64,000 nucleotides of DNA from JAYRSJ01 sp041920215 (GTDB lineage: Bacteria > Pseudomonadota > Gammaproteobacteria > Burkholderiales > Burkholderiaceae_C): NCBI GenBank assembly GCA_041920215.1, contig JAYRSJ010000006.1:1-64000 (forward strand). Reading direction: 5' to 3'. The notes under the pieces were generated by a model. The model did no database searches and was not told the origin of the DNA. It was given only the letters and a program-made list of their open reading frames with translations. Below are positions 8,646-15,538 of the stretch, piece after piece (position 1 is the first letter of the stretch; each line of letters begins with the position of its first letter). A program made the translations under genes and the position numbers.

Positions 8646-8942
8646 CTAGCGGCGGGCGAGCACGAAGCGGCGCTCGGCACCGTCGTCCAGCGGCAGGATC
8701 TCGCGCAGGCTGTACTGCACGAGCGCGGTGGAACCGGGGGGCTGGAGGGTGAGCACGTCGTCGGGCCGGGCGGCGGGCCAGGTGCTGGCCATGAGGCGAC
8801 AGCTGGGCTCGGTGAGCACCATGCCGTCGACGACGCTGCCCGGGGCGTCGAACATCACGCGCCCGGCCACGCCGCCCAGCCAGGCGGGCAGCGCGAGGGG
8901 GCCGGCGTAGATGGCGCTGAGCTGGGCGGCGAAGTCGAACAT
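8646..8942 (-). CDS. Head-tail joining protein (gpFII-like)
   Basis: 98 residues (MFDFAAQLSAIYAG...). Size, position immediately before the tail terminator, and the pattern of a short N-terminal helix followed by beta strands (VDGMVLTEPSCRLM, STALVQYSLREILP, ERRFVLAR) fit lambda gpFII-type connectors, which bind the head portal vertex and provide the tail-docking surface. Function is assigned from position and fold-like pattern rather than a diagnostic motif. Confidence 0.68.
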   Translation of the reverse strand: MFDFAAQLSAIYAGPLALPAWLGGVAGRVMFDAPGSVVDGMVLTEPSCRLMASTWPAARPDDVLTLQPPGSTALVQYSLREILPLDDGAERRFVLARR

Positions 8943-8966
8943 GGCGGCGACGAGCGGTGGCGGGCT

Positions 8967-9239
8967 TCAGTCGGTGCCGGCGGGCTTCTCGGCCTTGGCG
9001 GCGCGGGCGGCCTCTTTGGCGGCGCGGGCGGCGGCGTCCAGCAGCTCGGCGCTGGCGGTCTTGTGGCCGCGGCTGGGGTCGTCGCTCTTGGCGGTGTAGA
9101 AAGCCTTGCCGGCGTTGGCGAGCTTGGCGGCGGTGTCTTTGTCGACCTCGGCGACGCTGCCCTGCTCCAGCAGCTGGGGGCCTTGCTCGGGCTCGGTGGC
9201 GTGGGGCACGAAGCAGGCTTCGATGATGAGGACCTTCAT
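8967..9239 (-). CDS. Small head-region protein, lambda FI position
   Basis: 90 residues: MKVLIIEACFVPHATEPEQG, then an acidic and Lys/Ala-rich helical C-terminus (AAARAAKEAARAAKAEKPAG). It sits between the capsid fusion gene and the connector gene, where lambda places gpFI, a packaging helper whose sequence is also low-complexity. I do not recognise a family. The ATG at 9239 is preferred; the longer in-frame extension overlaps the capsid gene's end and has a shadow-like composition. Confidence 0.5.
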   Translation of the reverse strand: MKVLIIEACFVPHATEPEQGPQLLEQGSVAEVDKDTAAKLANAGKAFYTAKSDDPSRGHKTASAELLDAAARAAKEAARAAKAEKPAGTD

Positions 9240-9316
9240 GGTGGTGGGCCTTGTGGGGTGTGAGGTGTTCGGGCCCCCCAGGGCCGGGGCCCTGGGGAGG
9301 TGGTGGTGGCTCAGGC

Positions 9317-11347
9317 TCAGGTGGTGAGCACGTCGACCATGGCGGCGAAGCTGGCGGCGCGGCGCACGGCGACGTCGCAGTCCTGCAGCGCAATGACGCG
9401 GCGGGTGCCGGCGGTGGCGCCGGTGTAGGGGTCGAGGATGAGGTCGACGCCGCTCCAGAAGCCGATCAGCAGCTCGCTCCAGTCGCCGTAGGCAATGGCG
9501 CTGCAGATGCCGTTGGCGGTGCCCTTGGTGAGGGTGTTGGGCATGTTGTTGGAGACGGCGGTGCGGTAGCCGTTGAGCTCGTTGCCCTGCCACACGGGCA
9601 CGCCGTTGGTGCCGCTGAACATCTGCGTCTTCTTGAGCTTGCCGCGCACGCGGGCGTTGGTGCAGTAGCCCAGGGCGCCGACGTCGGCGTTGGCGTTGGC
9701 CACGGCGCTTTCCAGGTCCACCAGGTGCTCGTAGGTGGGCGCGGCGCCGTTGGCGCCGCCCACGACGGCACCGATGCCGGCGGTGTTGAGCAGGCCGGTG
9801 GGCTGGCCGGCGGCGCCAGAGCCGTTGAGGCCGGCGCGGTCGACCTCGACGGCCAGGCCGTTGATGAGGTCCATGCGCACCAGCATCTCAATGTCGAGGC
9901 TGGACTGCAGCAGCAGGCGGCGGGTGTAGTCGGTGAGCATGCCGACCGTCTTGGGGGTCATGGTGACCTGGCCGAAGGTGGCCTGGCTTTCGCTGACGGG
10001 GTTGCCCTCGGTGACCCAGAAGGTGGCGGCGCCGCCGGTCTGGCCGGGGATGGCGATGTTGCCGTTGAGGTCGGCCAGCACCCGGGCGCCGAGCTGGCCC
10101 AGCACCAGGCGGTTGCGCAGCAGGGTGAAAAAGTCGGCGCTGAGCAGATCGGTGGCCACCAGGTTGCCACCACCGGTGGGCGCGCCCACGGTGAGGTCGC
10201 GCTGCTGAGCAGCCAGCATGCGCTGCAGGCCCTGGGCGGCGGCCAGGTGGTCGTTGCTGGCGCCCATGGGGGCGCGCAGCACGTCCACCGGGATGGTGAA
10301 GCCGGCCTCGCGCTCGCTGCGGCGCATGTCGGTGGCCTCGACCGGGCGCTTGGCGCGGGCGGCGTTGCTGGCCTCGATCTCGAAGGCGGCATCGCGGATC
10401 AGGCTGGGGTCGGTGGCACCGAACTGCACGGCGGCGATGAGCTTGCGCACGCTGAAGCGGGCCAGGTCGCGGGCGCTCAGGCCGATCTCGGCGCTCTCGG
10501 CGGGCTTGAGCTTGCGGTGCTCGACCAGCTTGTCCAGCACGGTGGAGCGGAAGGCGTCCAGCGCGGTGCCTTCGCCCACGGCGCTGCGGGCCAGCTCTTG
10601 CATGCCGTGCTGCTCGCCCAGGGCAAGGATGCCGCGCACGCGCTCACGCTCGGCGTCAGCCGCGGCGGCACGCTCGGCCACGAGGTTGATCTGGGGGGCC
10701 TGGGCTTGGGGGGCGGCAGGCGCTTGGCGGGTTTCAATGTCGTCCACGAGGATCTCCTTGGGTTGCTGAGGGACGGGGGGGCGCTCGCCTGCCGCGCGGC
10801 CCACGCCGACCGTGGGGTCGGCGGGCACCGCAACGAGCGAGATTTCGTGTGGCGTCCACGAGGTGACGCGGTAGGTGTCGGTGCCGCTCTTGGTGTCGCG
10901 CTTCTCCAGCACGGCCTCGTTGATGCGATAGCCGACGGAGACGAGGCGGCGGATGCCGTCTTGCACGTCTTGCCAGATCTCCTCGGCCCGCGCGCTGCGG
11001 CCGAAGCGCACGATGGCGCGGCCGCGCTTGTCGTCGGCGATCCAGGCGCGTTCGACCACGCCCACGTGGTCGCGGGTGTTGTGGTCGACCAGCAGCGCGG
11101 CGCCGTCTTGCAGGCGGCTCATGTCGACGCTGGCGCTGCTGTGGTCGAGGATCTCGATGCCGAACCAGCGCTCGTAGGGCTGCTCGGAGCTGAAGGCCAG
11201 CTCGACGGTGCGCTGCTCGGTGTCGATGGCGGCACGCTCGACGCTGGCGCTGCGGGCCAGGGCCTGGGCGTTGAGGGCCTTGCTGTCGAGGCTGCGCGGC
11301 TGGGCGGCGGCGGCAGGCTTGGCGGGGGTGGCGGTGTTGGCAGTCAT
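9317..11347 (-). CDS. Prohead protease-major capsid fusion (HK97 fold)
   Basis: 676-residue single polypeptide. Residues about 40-185 are a U35-type prohead protease: His89 in LLVDHN, Ser137 in RRLVSVGY and Glu168 in PHEISLVAVPAD fit the His-Ser-acid catalytic set. Residues about 210-330 are a helical scaffold-like linker (AERAAAADAERERVRGIL). Residues about 375-676 are an HK97-type major capsid protein (GGNLVATDLL, GNIAIPGQTGGA, and a C-terminal DPYTG...RRVIALQDCDVAVR). In HK97 protease and capsid are separate genes, while fused forms exist in some phages. Start ATG 11347 overlaps the portal stop (ATGA). Self-processing would release mature capsid from the N-terminal part. Confidence 0.92.
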   Translation of the reverse strand: MTANTATPAKPAAAAQPRSLDSKALNAQALARSASVERAAIDTEQRTVELAFSSEQPYERWFGIEILDHSSASVDMSRLQDGAALLVDHNTRDHVGVVERAWIADDKRGRAIVRFGRSARAEEIWQDVQDGIRRLVSVGYRINEAVLEKRDTKSGTDTYRVTSWTPHEISLVAVPADPTVGVGRAAGERPPVPQQPKEILVDDIETRQAPAAPQAQAPQINLVAERAAAADAERERVRGILALGEQHGMQELARSAVGEGTALDAFRSTVLDKLVEHRKLKPAESAEIGLSARDLARFSVRKLIAAVQFGATDPSLIRDAAFEIEASNAARAKRPVEATDMRRSEREAGFTIPVDVLRAPMGASNDHLAAAQGLQRMLAAQQRDLTVGAPTGGGNLVATDLLSADFFTLLRNRLVLGQLGARVLADLNGNIAIPGQTGGAATFWVTEGNPVSESQATFGQVTMTPKTVGMLTDYTRRLLLQSSLDIEMLVRMDLINGLAVEVDRAGLNGSGAAGQPTGLLNTAGIGAVVGGANGAAPTYEHLVDLESAVANANADVGALGYCTNARVRGKLKKTQMFSGTNGVPVWQGNELNGYRTAVSNNMPNTLTKGTANGICSAIAYGDWSELLIGFWSGVDLILDPYTGATAGTRRVIALQDCDVAVRRAASFAAMVDVLTT

Positions 11348-12954
11348 GGGGCTTGCTCCAGGCCTCGGGAGGCCGCCAGGCGCAGGGCGCGGGCGGGTTG
11401 GGTTGCTGGGTCGTCTTCGTCTTCGTCGTCTTCGTCCGCGGGCTTGCCCGGCGCGGCGGGCGCGGCGGGCTGGGGCAGCAGGCCGGCCAGCAGGGTTTGC
11501 TCGCGGCGCAGCTCGGCGGCGATCTCTTCGAGGTCGTCGCCGTTGCGGGCGGCGATGCGGGTGCGGCTGGTGGTGCCGTTGGCCAGGCCTTTTTCGTCGG
11601 CGGCGGCGTCTTTGAGCGGGTCGATGGCGGGCCAGCGGCGGCCCTGCCACACGGCGGCGGCGCAGTACTCGGCCAGGCGCGCGGGGTTGAGGCCGTAGAG
11701 CAGGGGCTCGGCGACCAGGGCCATGCGCAGCCAGCGCTCGAACACGAGCTGGTGTACCTCTTCGATGAGCACTTGCTGCAGGCCCTTCCAGACCTCGCGC
11801 TCTTCGAAGATGCCGACGCGGGCGCTGCTGTAGTTGACGGCTTCGAGGTCGTTGCCGAAGGTGACGTAGCTCACGCCCAGGCCGCTGGCGGCGCCGCGCA
11901 GGCAGGCCTTGGTGAACTCGCCGTGGCTGACGTGGGGGTAGTCGCTCTTGAAGGGCTCGAAGCGGCTGCCGTCTGGCAGGGTGTCGAACTGGCCCTCTTG
12001 GGTGGGTGCGTAGGGGGTGCTGCCGGCCTGGCCGTCGCCTTCGGTGTCGCCAAAGCCGGCCGGAGCCGCGCCATCGGGGGTGTAGAAAAAGCCGGCGCGC
12101 TTGGCGGCGTTGCGGGCGGCGGCGAGGGCGCTGCGCTCGAAGTCGTTGACCTGGAAGAGGCGCTCAAGGGCGCTGTTCATCCAGGGCACGCCGCGGTACT
12201 GGTTGGCTTGCTCGGGCAGGATGAGGTGCACGAGCTCGCTCATGGGCACGCGGGCGTGGCGACCGTGGCCGTAGCCGTCGGGGCTGCCGGCGGTGTCGCG
12301 CTTGATGTGCAGGGCGAGCACCTCGCCTTCGCCGCTGAACTCGACGCCCATGCGCACCTTGACACCACCGGGGAGGTCGAGGTGCTTGTCGAGGTCGATC
12401 AGGGCGGGGTCGAGCAGCTGCACGGCGAAGCGGTGCGGGCCGGCCCCGTCGACCAGGCGCAGCAGGGCTTCGCCGTCCATGGCCCAGTGGCGCACGAGCA
12501 GGCCCTCGATGCGGCGCCAGCTGTAGCGGCGGGTGACGTCGCAATGGCCCTTGCGGCGCCACTTGGCCCAGGCCTGTTCGATGGCGCTGTTGACAGCCTC
12601 ATGGAGCTGCTGGCCGCCGCGCTTGGCGACTTGCACCTGCAGGCGCACGCCTTGGGCGCCGAGGATGTTGGTGTCGCACTGGCGCAAAAAGTGGCGGGCG
12701 AAGTCGTTGTTGACGGCAGCGGCGCGGCTGCGGGCGCGGGCTTTGCCGAGGCCGGCGGCGGTGTAGACGTTGATGTGCTCGGCCTGGCCTTGCCAGCTGC
12801 TGGTGATGTGGCTCTCCAGCGCGCTTTGCAGAGCGCGCAGGTGCAGGCCGGCGGTTTGGCGCTCGCGGGCGACGGCGGCAAGCACATGGCCCTGCGCGGC
12901 TGCTTGGGTGGTGAGACCCAGGCGCTGCAGAATGGTGGTGAAGCGGCCGGCCAT
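11344..12954 (-). CDS. Portal protein (lambda gpB family)
   Basis: 536 residues. Dodecameric portal through which DNA enters and leaves the head. Recognisable lambda-type portal stretches include INVYTAAGLGKARARSR with VNNDFARHFLRQCDTN, the region LIDLDKHLDLPGG, RGVPWMNSALERL, and YVTFGNDLEAVNYSSAR. The C-terminus is acidic (ADEDDEDEDDPATQ). It follows the gpW-like gene and overlaps the protease-capsid start by 4 nt, so the two are probably co-translated. Length agrees with lambda gpB (533). Confidence 0.93.
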   Translation of the reverse strand: MAGRFTTILQRLGLTTQAAAQGHVLAAVARERQTAGLHLRALQSALESHITSSWQGQAEHINVYTAAGLGKARARSRAAAVNNDFARHFLRQCDTNILGAQGVRLQVQVAKRGGQQLHEAVNSAIEQAWAKWRRKGHCDVTRRYSWRRIEGLLVRHWAMDGEALLRLVDGAGPHRFAVQLLDPALIDLDKHLDLPGGVKVRMGVEFSGEGEVLALHIKRDTAGSPDGYGHGRHARVPMSELVHLILPEQANQYRGVPWMNSALERLFQVNDFERSALAAARNAAKRAGFFYTPDGAAPAGFGDTEGDGQAGSTPYAPTQEGQFDTLPDGSRFEPFKSDYPHVSHGEFTKACLRGAASGLGVSYVTFGNDLEAVNYSSARVGIFEEREVWKGLQQVLIEEVHQLVFERWLRMALVAEPLLYGLNPARLAEYCAAAVWQGRRWPAIDPLKDAAADEKGLANGTTSRTRIAARNGDDLEEIAAELRREQTLLAGLLPQPAAPAAPGKPADEDDEDEDDPATQPARALRLAASRGLEQAP

Positions 12955-12960
12955 GGTGGT

Positions 12961-13497
12961 TTACATGCGCACCAGGATGCGGCGCCCGGTGGTGGCGGTT
13001 TCGGCGGCGACGTCGCGGCGGGCGGCCTCGATGGCCTTGAGCAGCTCGGTGATGCTGTGGAAGCTGACCTGGCGGGTGCCGATGGTGTAGCTGCTCATCA
13101 GCTGGCCGGTGCTGAGGTAGGCGTCGTAAGCGGCCTGCAGCGCGGCCAGGCGCACCTGGGCGGGGGTGCGCAGATCGAGCTGGGTGGTGCCGCCGGCGGC
13201 GGGGTCGGGGCGCACGGTGAGCGTGGGGCCGGCGAGGGTGAGGCGCTCGTCGCCACGGCTGAGCAGCACGACGCTGGTGTAGGCGCCCGGCACCCAGGCG
13301 GCGGTGGCGGTGCGGGTGGCCGCAAAGGCCCAGCCGGCCTCGGTGGCGGTGCCGGCGATGCTGTGGTTGGCGCCCTGCCCGATCAGCCGCAGCTCAGCAG
13401 CCCAGCCTTCGGCCTGGGTGTGCAGCGCCGTGGCCAGGCTGGCCGCAAGGCTGTCGCCTGCGTTGAGGGTGGCGGGGAGAACCGGCGGGGAGTGCAT
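12961..13497 (-). CDS. gpW-like head-tail joining protein with N-terminal extra domain
   Basis: 178 residues from the ATG at 13497 (a GTG at 13521 is possible; neither has a clear ribosome site). The C-terminal 65 residues (AQVRLAALQAAYDAYLSTGQ, then YTIGTRQVSFHSITELLKAIEAARR) resemble lambda gpW, the small alpha/beta protein under the portal. The first about 110 residues form a separate beta-rich domain (LNAGDSLAASLATAL ... LTLAGPTLTVRPD) absent from lambda gpW, which has only 68 residues. The gene order gpW-portal-capsid matches lambda W-B-C/E. Confidence 0.7.
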   Translation of the reverse strand: MHSPPVLPATLNAGDSLAASLATALHTQAEGWAAELRLIGQGANHSIAGTATEAGWAFAATRTATAAWVPGAYTSVVLLSRGDERLTLAGPTLTVRPDPAAGGTTQLDLRTPAQVRLAALQAAYDAYLSTGQLMSSYTIGTRQVSFHSITELLKAIEAARRDVAAETATTGRRILVRM

Positions 13498-13520
13498 GGG
13501 CCGGACTCTGCCGACCAGCA

Positions 13521-13548
13521 CCGCCAGAAATAGGGCAAAAAGTGGCGG
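13521..13548. repeat. 28-bp imperfect repeat, copy 1
   Basis: Arms CCGCCA and TGGCGG flank a core containing TAGGGCAAAAA. A second copy at 15153-15180 matches 26 of 28 bases in the same orientation. The two copies bracket the SGNH hydrolase gene. Confidence 0.8.
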
Positions 13549-13557
13549 GCAGGAGAA

Positions 13558-13576
13558 AGCCCGCGCGGGGCGGGCT
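13558..13576 (-). terminator. Candidate terminator after the SGNH gene
   Basis: Read on the minus strand: AGCCCGC, a five-base loop, GCGGGCT, then TTTCT. The stem-loop lies about 50 nt after the SGNH gene stop and before the gpW-like gene. T-tract is short, so strength is uncertain; it would give the insert its own transcription end. Confidence 0.5.
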
Positions 13577-13628
13577 CTTGGGGGGGGGCGGGGTGGGTTT
13601 CGAAAATGCTCGCGGAGGGGATGGGAAG

Positions 13629-15089
13629 TCAGACGGGCAAAGAGCGCAGATAGGCCGCGAGCGTCGGAGCCAGCACCGTGTCGATACCGGCCTCGGACGG
13701 GTGCAGTGCGTCAGAGTTCGTCCCAGCGATCCACTGTTCCACACCACCGACAATCCCGGCGCTCAAGCCTGCCGTGCCGATGAATCCAGCGCCCATGCTT
13801 GACGCGAAGGACTGCAGCCACGCATTCCAGTCCTGCCGGAATGCGTCCTTCGCGGCGGCCAAGTTGCTGTTGGGGAAAATGGCGCGAAAGCACACATGGC
13901 GGATGCCGTACTGTGCGGCGAGAGTGATGATCTCAGCAGCCCTTGCTTTGCCAGCCAGCAGGATCGTCCCCGGGTTGGCCTGTGTGAAATCGTCATTGAT
14001 CGACGCCGGCTGAATGAGCAGCACATCAGGGATGATGCCCGCCGCAAACAGTTCCTTCGCGCGCGCCCAGTACTCAGCGCTGTTGCGCGACGACGCCGCG
14101 CAGTCCAGATAGCTGAAAGCGCGTGCGGATGAGCCAGCGTCAACGCATCCACGCCACCCCCAGTTGTTGTAGACGCCGGCCACGATGGCGTCATTTTTGT
14201 CGGTGGAGTCGCCAACCTGCATGACGGTGTAAGCAGGCTGCGCGTACTCAAAGATCGGGAACACCTCGAACATGCGGTTGCTGGAATTGCCAGGGATGCC
14301 GCTGTTTGCCGGCGTTGCGGCCATCGCCGTGCCACCGAACACGGTCAGCGTCTTGCCGCGATTGGCCGCGTTCACGTCGCGCAGCGCTGTCGCGCCAGCG
14401 ACAGCCGCCTGGACCGCTGCATTAGCCGCCGCGTTCCCTGCAGAGTCACAGCGCACGATCAACAAGCCCATTCGACTGGCTGCTGTCCCGGCCGCAACGT
14501 CTGTGCGCGGCACCGACGCAATGGGGATGCGGTCGCTGACAAGGTAGGTGACGGACGTGGCGCTGCCAACGAGGTTCGGTGTGGTCGCCGAGCCTGCCCA
14601 GGTTACCGGGATGTGGCCGTTGACCGTGCCGGCCGGAGCGGCCTGCTTGTACATCGTGCCGCCGATGATCGGCTGGCTGGCGTTGTCGTTGCTGGATGCG
14701 TCGGCCGTCTCGGTCGTAGCGACCGTCATTCTCCATCCGGCGATGGTATTCGGGCTGCGATTGACCAGCACCAGCCGCACCGCCACGAATGGACCGTCTG
14801 CGGCCAGCTTGTAGCCGTGCGAAGCATCCACGGCCAGGTTGCTGAAGTTGACGGTGGATTCGCCGCTTGAGTTGGCGCCAAAGTATTTGCTGATGCCGGC
14901 GAGCTTTTTCCCAGCCCCTGACACCGCCACTGGCACATCAAACACCGCATCCACATCCTGCGCCCGCCCATCGCCGCAGACCACCACCCCCCAAGCCCGC
15001 TCCACGATGGCGATGACGCCAGCCGGCAGCAACACGCCGCCAGCGCCGATGAGGGGGACAAGCGGGCGAATACGCATGGTGGTGCTCAT
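13629..15089 (-). CDS. SGNH/GDSL-family hydrolase, accessory gene in the head operon
   Basis: 486 residues from MSTTMRIRPLVPLIG; the ATG at 15089 has AGGA about 9 nt upstream. An N-terminal hydrophobic stretch (LVPLIGAGGVLLPAGVIAIVE) is followed by a beta-rich region and then an SGNH-type hydrolase: Ser295 in VGDSTDKND and the C-terminal Asp460/His463 pair in DALHPSEAG. Such esterases often trim O-acetyl groups from surface glycans or are attached to tail appendages. It separates the terminase side from the gpW-portal side, where lambda has nothing comparable, is less GC-rich than its neighbours, carries its own putative terminator and is flanked by the 28-bp repeats. Substrate unknown; morons of this kind are inference. 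Confidence 0.72.
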   Translation of the reverse strand: MSTTMRIRPLVPLIGAGGVLLPAGVIAIVERAWGVVVCGDGRAQDVDAVFDVPVAVSGAGKKLAGISKYFGANSSGESTVNFSNLAVDASHGYKLAADGPFVAVRLVLVNRSPNTIAGWRMTVATTETADASSNDNASQPIIGGTMYKQAAPAGTVNGHIPVTWAGSATTPNLVGSATSVTYLVSDRIPIASVPRTDVAAGTAASRMGLLIVRCDSAGNAAANAAVQAAVAGATALRDVNAANRGKTLTVFGGTAMAATPANSGIPGNSSNRMFEVFPIFEYAQPAYTVMQVGDSTDKNDAIVAGVYNNWGWRGCVDAGSSARAFSYLDCAASSRNSAEYWARAKELFAAGIIPDVLLIQPASINDDFTQANPGTILLAGKARAAEIITLAAQYGIRHVCFRAIFPNSNLAAAKDAFRQDWNAWLQSFASSMGAGFIGTAGLSAGIVGGVEQWIAGTNSDALHPSEAGIDTVLAPTLAAYLRSLPV

Positions 15090-15152
15090 GGTGCGGGTCC
15101 TGCAGGTGTGTGAAACAGATGGATAGCGACCCCAGCACCTTGCCACCCAGCC

Positions 15153-15180
15153 CCGCCAGAACTAGGGCAAAAACTGGCGG
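15153..15180. repeat. 28-bp imperfect repeat, copy 2
   Basis: Same arms and core as the copy at 13521-13548 (two mismatches); here the arms extend to CCGCCAG/CTGGCGG. It sits between the HTH gene stop and the SGNH gene start. Confidence 0.8.
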
Positions 15181-15190
15181 CCTCCCTCGC

Positions 15191-15538
15191 TCAGCGCCCC
15201 GCCCTGCCCTTGCTGCGCGCCAGCATGCGGCGCACGGTGCTCTCACTGAGGCCGAGGCGCTCGGCGATTTGCTTGGCGCTGAGGCTGGCGGGCATGAGCT
15301 CGACGAGGTTGAGCCGCTCCAGCGCGGGCAGGCGCTGGATGTAGTGCCGGGCGCCGCCGAGGATGCGGCGGGCGCGCAGCTCGGCTTCGGCGAGGGCGTC
15401 GTCGACCAGGGCGGCGTGGGCGGCGTGGTAGTGGGGGTCGTTGGCCGGAGCCTGGCGCAGCAGCTCTTCGCGCACGGTCTGCAGCACGATGGCGAGGGTG
15501 TCGGGCGGCGGCGGCGGGGGCGGTGTGTTTGTGCTCAT
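15191..15538 (-). CDS. Mor-like HTH protein
   Basis: 115 residues. After a proline run (residues 5-12), a helical middle part leads to RRILGGARHYIQRLPALERL and a C-terminal helix-turn-helix SAKQIAERLGLSESTVRRML ending in basic residues. The layout, a GG-x-Y strand followed by a C-terminal HTH, recalls the Mor/C late-gene activators of Mu-like phages, but the match is by pattern only. It overlaps the TerL stop (ATGA) and so belongs to the packaging operon. It could alternatively be a small terminase-associated DNA-binding protein. Confidence 0.55.
   Translation of the reverse strand: MSTNTPPPPPPPDTLAIVLQTVREELLRQAPANDPHYHAAHAALVDDALAEAELRARRILGGARHYIQRLPALERLNLVELMPASLSAKQIAERLGLSESTVRRMLARSKGRAGR

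Noticed and set aside
9251..11698. 815-codon plus-strand open frame opposite the capsid gene
   Set aside because: Same shadow composition (Gly/Val/His) and antisense to a recognisable HK97 capsid fusion.
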